Of a DNA stretch of 9,869 bases, positions 6,881-9,869 are shown in pieces. Where the stretch lies: assembly GCA_934754975.1 (NCBI GenBank), contig CAKVKI010000087.1, positions 1 through 9,869 of the forward strand, given 5' to 3'. The notes under the pieces were generated by a model. That model ran no database searches. It was not told where the DNA came from and worked only from the letters and a program-made list of their open reading frames with translations. This DNA is from an uncultured Alistipes sp. (GTDB lineage Bacteria > Bacteroidota > Bacteroidia > Bacteroidales > Rikenellaceae). The position numbers and the translations under genes were made by a program. Every line of letters starts with the position of its first letter. Within the stretch, counting starts at the first letter, position 1.

Positions 6881-7453
6881 ATGAAAAAAAATTACTTTTT
6901 AATCGGAATCTCTTTACTTCTCGGTTGGGGCTTGGTTTGTTGTAGTAAATCCGAGAGTAATGTGGGAACAGAGCCTGATTTGGATGCTTATGGCGTTGAA
7001 ATTGGAACATATGAGAATTATCATGGAACGGGATGTACGGTAACGGTGAAAAAACAACCGCAGGTCCGTACAAGCTTTATCGACGAAGTTTACATATTTT
7101 CAGTTGATAAACCGGGAAAAGGAACTTGCGAATTTTTCATAACGATGGAGGAAATTCCGGATGATAATAAAATTGTGATTACGCAGTTTGATGAATTTTG
7201 GAATGAAATCGTTGCTGTTGTTTATACCGATAGATATTTGACTGATATTATTGTTGCTGAGGATAATCCGGAAACATTGGCAATGACGCGCGGATGGTTT
7301 GGCAATTTTTGGAATTGTGCGAAAATGAGGTATCGGGAGGTTGAAAAAGTGATTGAAGAGGATGATGATGTTCATTTTTGGTGCGCTATCGTCGATTATG
7401 CTGGAGCCTGTACGATAAGTTCATTAGCCATTTCTGCCATTGATTGTTTTTGA
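6881..7453 (+). CDS. Unrecognised lipoprotein with Cys-rich hydrophobic C-terminus
   Basis: A 190-residue protein that I cannot place in a family. A short Lys-Lys start and a hydrophobic stretch (residues 5-19) lead to a lipobox ending LVC-C, with C21 (or C20) as the lipidated Cys, so it should be a membrane-anchored lipoprotein. Residues about 45-120 look beta-rich and acidic. The last part changes character: C146 in FWNCAKMRYREVEKVIEE, then an acidic EEDDD run and a hydrophobic tail with C168, C177 and C189, the last codon but one. Other Cys are C52 and C83. Such a small Cys-bearing tail recalls secreted peptides or disulfide-locked domains, but no function can be claimed. Codon use is AT-rich compared with all flanking genes, suggesting transfer. 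The next gene begins 2 bases after the stop, so the two are surely co-transcribed and probably translationally coupled. Confidence 0.8.
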   Translation: MKKNYFLIGISLLLGWGLVCCSKSESNVGTEPDLDAYGVEIGTYENYHGTGCTVTVKKQPQVRTSFIDEVYIFSVDKPGKGTCEFFITMEEIPDDNKIVITQFDEFWNEIVAVVYTDRYLTDIIVAEDNPETLAMTRGWFGNFWNCAKMRYREVEKVIEEDDDVHFWCAIVDYAGACTISSLAISAIDCF

Positions 7454-7455
7454 TT

Positions 7456-7875
7456 ATGCTTGGGAATGAATCGATTTTTGAGTTGCTGTTTCTCTGCGTC
7501 ATTCTGATCTATGCGAGCGGGGTGTGGTGCTTCTTCGTTGCCTGGAAACGCTATAGATTCAGTCTGTGGTGGCTATGTATTGTTGCTATACTGATTCTTG
7601 CACCTGTTTTCCTGTTCCCGTTGTGTGGCAACCTGAGCTATTCGGCCGCCAAGCGGTCGAAACTATCGAGAGAAGAGCTGGAGAAAGTGTCGTTTTATAA
7701 TCGTTTGGGATGGGTGTTGGCGTTCTGCTTTTTGCTTGTCAACCTTGTTGTGCGGACGGTTTTATGGTATGTCCTACCTCCTGCGGAAAATATTCTGGGA
7801 TTGTCTTTTGTACTCACTACTTTCGCATGGACGATCGTTTCAGCCGCGTTTCTCTGTGCGTTGCGCCGGATGTGA
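7456..7875 (+). CDS. Small four-helix membrane protein of unknown function
   Basis: A 139-residue protein with four predicted transmembrane helices (about 8-29, 37-57, 85-107, 113-135). A charged loop between helices 2 and 3 carries AAKRSKLSREELEKV. I do not recognise a family. ATG 7456 is chosen because it follows the lipoprotein stop (7451-7453) by 2 bases, a spacing typical of translational coupling; a TTG at 7444 in the same frame would overlap the lipoprotein's end and is less likely. The tight pairing of a lipoprotein with a small polytopic protein suggests a shared complex, export or protection role, but this is inference. Composition is intermediate between the AT-rich lipoprotein gene and the GC-rich surroundings. 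Confidence 0.75.
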   Translation: MLGNESIFELLFLCVILIYASGVWCFFVAWKRYRFSLWWLCIVAILILAPVFLFPLCGNLSYSAAKRSKLSREELEKVSFYNRLGWVLAFCFLLVNLVVRTVLWYVLPPAENILGLSFVLTTFAWTIVSAAFLCALRRM

Positions 7876-7909
7876 ATTTTTCAGTAAATTGATCGCTGAT
7901 ACAAAAACA

Positions 7910-7951
7910 AATATGACCGGAGACACAAAAAGAGTCTCCGGTCATATTTTT
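7910..7951. terminator. Bidirectional intrinsic terminator between the membrane-protein gene and nadB
   Basis: AATATGACCGGAGAC (7910-7924) pairs perfectly with GTCTCCGGTCATATT (7934-7948) around a nine-base A-rich loop. T's follow to 7951, and on the minus strand the A-rich bases at 7901-7911 read as a T tract. It lies 34 bases after the plus-strand stop and 22 bases past the end of nadB, so it ends both convergent units. Confidence 0.92.
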
Positions 7952-7972
7952 CGAAAAATAATCAGTATTGTG

Positions 7973-9529
7973 CTACTCTTTCGGATAATCGGCATTGTAG
8001 TGGCAGCCGACCGACTCTTTGATTTCGCGGCCCTGCTTGATGACCAGGTAGGCCACGGCGATCATGTTGCGCAGTTCGCACAGTTCGCGGTTGGGCTTGG
8101 TCTTGTTGTAAAGTTCCTCGGTCTCCTGCCACAGGATCTCCAGCCGCCGCATGGCGCGCTTGAGCGAGAGGTTCGAGCGGACGATGCCCACGTAATTGGA
8201 CATCAGCGTCTGCATTTCGCGCTTCGACTGGATGATCATCAGCATCTCTTCGGTGTGCTGCGTGCCTTCGAAGTCCCAGTCGGGAATTCCCTCCTGAATT
8301 TCGACCCGGTCGAGCAGCGACGATGCGTGGCGCGCTGCCTGGTCGGCGTATACCACCGCTTCGATCAGCGAATTGGAGGCCAGCCGGTTTGCGCCGTGCA
8401 GTCCCGTGCAGGAGGTCTCGCCCAGCGCATAAAGCCGCCTGATGGAGGTCTCGCCGTTGGCGTCCACCTTGACCCCGCCGCAGCAGTAGTGCGCCGCGGG
8501 AGTGACGGGAATCCAATCCCGGGTGATGTCGATGCCGATCGAAAGGCACTTCTCGTAAATGTTCGGGAAGTGGCTGCGGATGGCGTCGGGATCTTTGTGC
8601 GTGACGTCGAGGTAGACGAAATCCGAACCCTGTTTGGTCATTTCGCGGTAGATGGCGCGGGCCACCACGTCGCGCGGGGCCAGCGATTTCATCGGGTGGT
8701 ATTTGTCCATGAACTCTTCGCCGCCGGGCAGGCGCAGGATGGCCCCGAAACCGCGCATGGCCTCCGTGATGAGGAAGTTGGGCTTCTCGCTGGGGTTGTA
8801 GAGCGTGGTGGGGTGGAACTGGATGAACTCCATGTTTTCGGTAATCGCCTTGGCGCGGTGACACATGGCGATGCCGTCGCCCGTGGCGACCACCGGATTG
8901 GAGGTCGTGGAGTAGATGTTGCCGCAGCCGCCCGTGGCGACGACGGTGGATTTGGCCAGCATGGTCTCGATTTCGTTCGTTTCGAGATTCAGGACGTAAG
9001 CCCCGAAGCAGGTCAGGCCGCGGGTGTGGCGCGTGACGAATTCGCCCAGATGGTGCTGCGTCAGCAGGTCGATGGCGAAATGGTGTTCGAGTACGGTGAT
9101 GTCGGGATGCCTGCGGACCGACTCGATGAGCGCCCGTTCGATCTCGGCGCCCGTCAGATCCTCGTGGTGGAGGATGCGGTGTTCGGTGTGGCCGCCTTCG
9201 CGGTTCAGCTCGAAACGCCCGTCGGGGGTCTTGTCGAAATGCGTGCCCCATTCGATCAGGTCCTGGATCAGCTCCGGAGCCCGTCGCACGACCAATCCGA
9301 CGGCCTCATCGTCGCATTTGCCCGCACCGCAGACCAGCGTGTCGCGGATGTGTTTCTCGAATGTGTCGGGGGCGTACGTTACCGAGCAGATGCCGCCTTG
9401 CGCATAGTTGGTGTTGCACTCGTTCATTTCGCCCTTCGTCACGATGGTGACGTGTCCGTGGGCGGCGGCTTTGAGCGCGAACGAAAGGCCTGCCGCGCCG
9501 GAACCGATAACCAGAAAGTCGGTTTTCAT
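7973..9529 (-). CDS. nadB: L-aspartate oxidase
   Basis: A 518-residue cytoplasmic FAD enzyme that oxidises L-aspartate to iminoaspartate, the first step of de novo NAD synthesis, handing its product to quinolinate synthase (NadA). The N-terminal dinucleotide motif GSGAAG is at 9-14, followed by NYAQGGI, ATGGCGNIY, EFIQFHPTTL (H239), APRDVVARA (R286), PAAHYCCGG (H347) and HGANRLASNSL. The His and Arg residues match the active-site set of E. coli NadB (H244, R290, H351) allowing for a small offset. A helical C-terminal domain (about 420-518) completes the family. ATG 9529 is chosen over one 18 codons upstream because MKTDFLVIGSG is the natural opening and the longer form would overlap the promoter box. 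No nadA or nadC is in the window. Succinate dehydrogenase flavoproteins are related, but the length and HYCCGG segment favour NadB. Confidence 0.95.
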   Translation of the reverse strand: MKTDFLVIGSGAAGLSFALKAAAHGHVTIVTKGEMNECNTNYAQGGICSVTYAPDTFEKHIRDTLVCGAGKCDDEAVGLVVRRAPELIQDLIEWGTHFDKTPDGRFELNREGGHTEHRILHHEDLTGAEIERALIESVRRHPDITVLEHHFAIDLLTQHHLGEFVTRHTRGLTCFGAYVLNLETNEIETMLAKSTVVATGGCGNIYSTTSNPVVATGDGIAMCHRAKAITENMEFIQFHPTTLYNPSEKPNFLITEAMRGFGAILRLPGGEEFMDKYHPMKSLAPRDVVARAIYREMTKQGSDFVYLDVTHKDPDAIRSHFPNIYEKCLSIGIDITRDWIPVTPAAHYCCGGVKVDANGETSIRRLYALGETSCTGLHGANRLASNSLIEAVVYADQAARHASSLLDRVEIQEGIPDWDFEGTQHTEEMLMIIQSKREMQTLMSNYVGIVRSNLSLKRAMRRLEILWQETEELYNKTKPNRELCELRNMIAVAYLVIKQGREIKESVGCHYNADYPKE

Positions 9530-9552
9530 AGTTTTGCAAGCATTAAGCGTCG

Positions 9553-9560
9553 CAAAGTTA
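9553..9560 (-). promoter_or_regulatory. Putative -7 box of the nadB promoter
   Basis: Read on the minus strand this is TAACTTTG, matching TAnnTTTG, 23 bases before the nadB start codon. A T-rich stretch lies just upstream, but no clear TTG appears at the -33 position. Its place supports the ATG at 9529 rather than 9583. Confidence 0.55.
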
Positions 9561-9618
9561 TAAAAAATGCCCGATAATCCCATTCCCGGCGGGGAAAAGC
9601 GTTCGGAAAAATACCGGA

Positions 9619-9656
9619 ACGGCTTCGGAACATACCCCCGGAGCCGTAATTTTTTC
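9619..9656 (+). terminator. Terminator-like hairpin in the nadB/hexosaminidase divergent region
   Basis: ACGGCTTCGG (9619-9628) pairs with CCGGAGCCGT (9638-9647), one wobble, followed by AATTTTTT. It has the shape of a plus-strand intrinsic terminator although no plus-strand gene ends here. A second weaker hairpin (9601-9606 with 9614-9620, one bulge) shares two bases with it. It could block antisense or read-through transcription, or act as an attenuator if transcription starts upstream of it. Confidence 0.45.
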
Positions 9657-9687
9657 GGTACGGCGGGCGATATTTGGAATTTTTCCT

Positions 9688-9695
9688 TATTTTTG
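9688..9695 (+). promoter_or_regulatory. Putative -7 box of the GH20-like gene
   Basis: TATTTTTG matches TAnnTTTG, 23 bases before the ATG at 9719. A TTTG at 9673-9676 is only 11 bases upstream, too close for a -33 box, so that element is unclear. The box lies downstream of the hairpin at 9619-9656, so that hairpin would not be in the transcript from this start. Confidence 0.55.
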
Positions 9696-9718
9696 TCTTA
9701 AGCTACCCGAAATAAATT

Positions 9719-9869
9719 ATGAAAAAACTACTTTTGACTCTGGCCGCCGGAATATGTCTTTGTTCCTGCGGTTCGCACGATTCGCAGATCGCCATCGTGC
9801 CTTATCCCAATCAACTCGAACCCGGCCGGGGAACCTTTGCCGTGAAGAACCAGTCCGTCACCTGCGACA
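9719..9869 (+). CDS. 5' end of a lipoprotein, probable GH20 beta-N-acetylhexosaminidase (partial)
   Basis: The first 50 codons of a gene that runs off the right edge. MKKLLLTLAAGICLCSC is a lipoprotein signal peptide with C17 as the likely lipid anchor, so the enzyme would be attached to the cell envelope. The mature start reads VPYPNQLEPGRGTF, the pattern (VPxPxxLExGxGxF) with which the N-terminal domain of Bacteroidetes glycoside hydrolase family 20 enzymes begins. Those remove terminal GlcNAc or GalNAc from glycans, including host mucins. The catalytic Asp-Glu pair lies outside the window, so the call rests on this short segment. It is transcribed divergently from nadB. Confidence 0.6.
   Translation, partial: MKKLLLTLAAGICLCSCGSHDSQIAIVPYPNQLEPGRGTFAVKNQSVTCD

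Noticed and set aside
7444..7455. TTG start for the four-helix membrane protein
   Set aside because: It would overlap the lipoprotein gene by 10 bases and add four residues; the ATG at 7456, 2 bases after the stop codon, is a more ordinary coupled start.
7736..9577. A 613-codon open frame on the plus strand across nadB
   Set aside because: It is opposite nadB and crosses the strong terminator at 7910-7951; the translation is a repetitive Val/Asp/Gly/Arg mix typical of an antisense shadow.
1..9869. CRISPR array, insertion sequence or rRNA
   Set aside because: I saw no regularly spaced repeat series, no transposase motif with terminal inverted repeats, and no rRNA-like stretch. The only RNA gene trace is the tRNA 3' fragment at 300-324.

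Overview
The window looks like chromosomal DNA of a GC-rich Bacteroidetes, plausibly Alistipes or another Rikenellaceae (inference). The grounds are TAnnTTTG promoter boxes (for example 3040-3047, 6848-6855, 9688-9695), the near absence of Shine-Dalgarno sequences, lipoprotein signal peptides of Bacteroidetes type, and families common in gut Bacteroidales (NagX-like acyltransferase, GH20 hexosaminidase, a long KamA-like radical SAM protein).

Left edge (1-370): a relic of an integrated element. The last ~55 residues of a Bacteroidetes-type tyrosine recombinase (minus strand, stop at 144-146) abut the 3' part of a tRNA gene (300-324, probably tRNA-Pro), followed by a strong hairpin that is probably the tRNA's own terminator. 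This is the arrangement of an att junction. From 371 to 862 I see no convincing gene, only a promoter box near 567 and a structured leader.

Centre-left (863-5086, plus strand): a 698-residue KamA-like radical SAM aminomutase; a NagX-like membrane acyltransferase behind its own promoter and a folded leader; and a pirin-family cupin. A bidirectional terminator closes the set. By alignment from memory, the aminomutase has Lys523 and Asn593 where lysine 2,3-aminomutase has its two substrate-binding Asp residues. That is the pattern reported for glutamate 2,3-aminomutase, so lysine is probably not its substrate.

Centre (5157-6740, minus strand): prfC, translation release factor 3.

Island (about 6780-7875, plus strand): visibly AT-richer DNA with a two-gene operon, a lipoprotein with a Cys-rich hydrophobic C-terminus and a four-helix membrane protein whose start lies 2 bases after the lipoprotein's stop. 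I recognise neither; this is the best candidate here for an undescribed system. A bidirectional terminator ends it.

Right (7973-9869): nadB (L-aspartate oxidase, NAD synthesis) on the minus strand and, divergently, the first 50 codons of a lipoprotein that looks like a GH20 beta-N-acetylhexosaminidase. That enzyme and the NagX-like protein may both serve amino-sugar scavenging, but they are about 5.5 kb apart and not in one operon.
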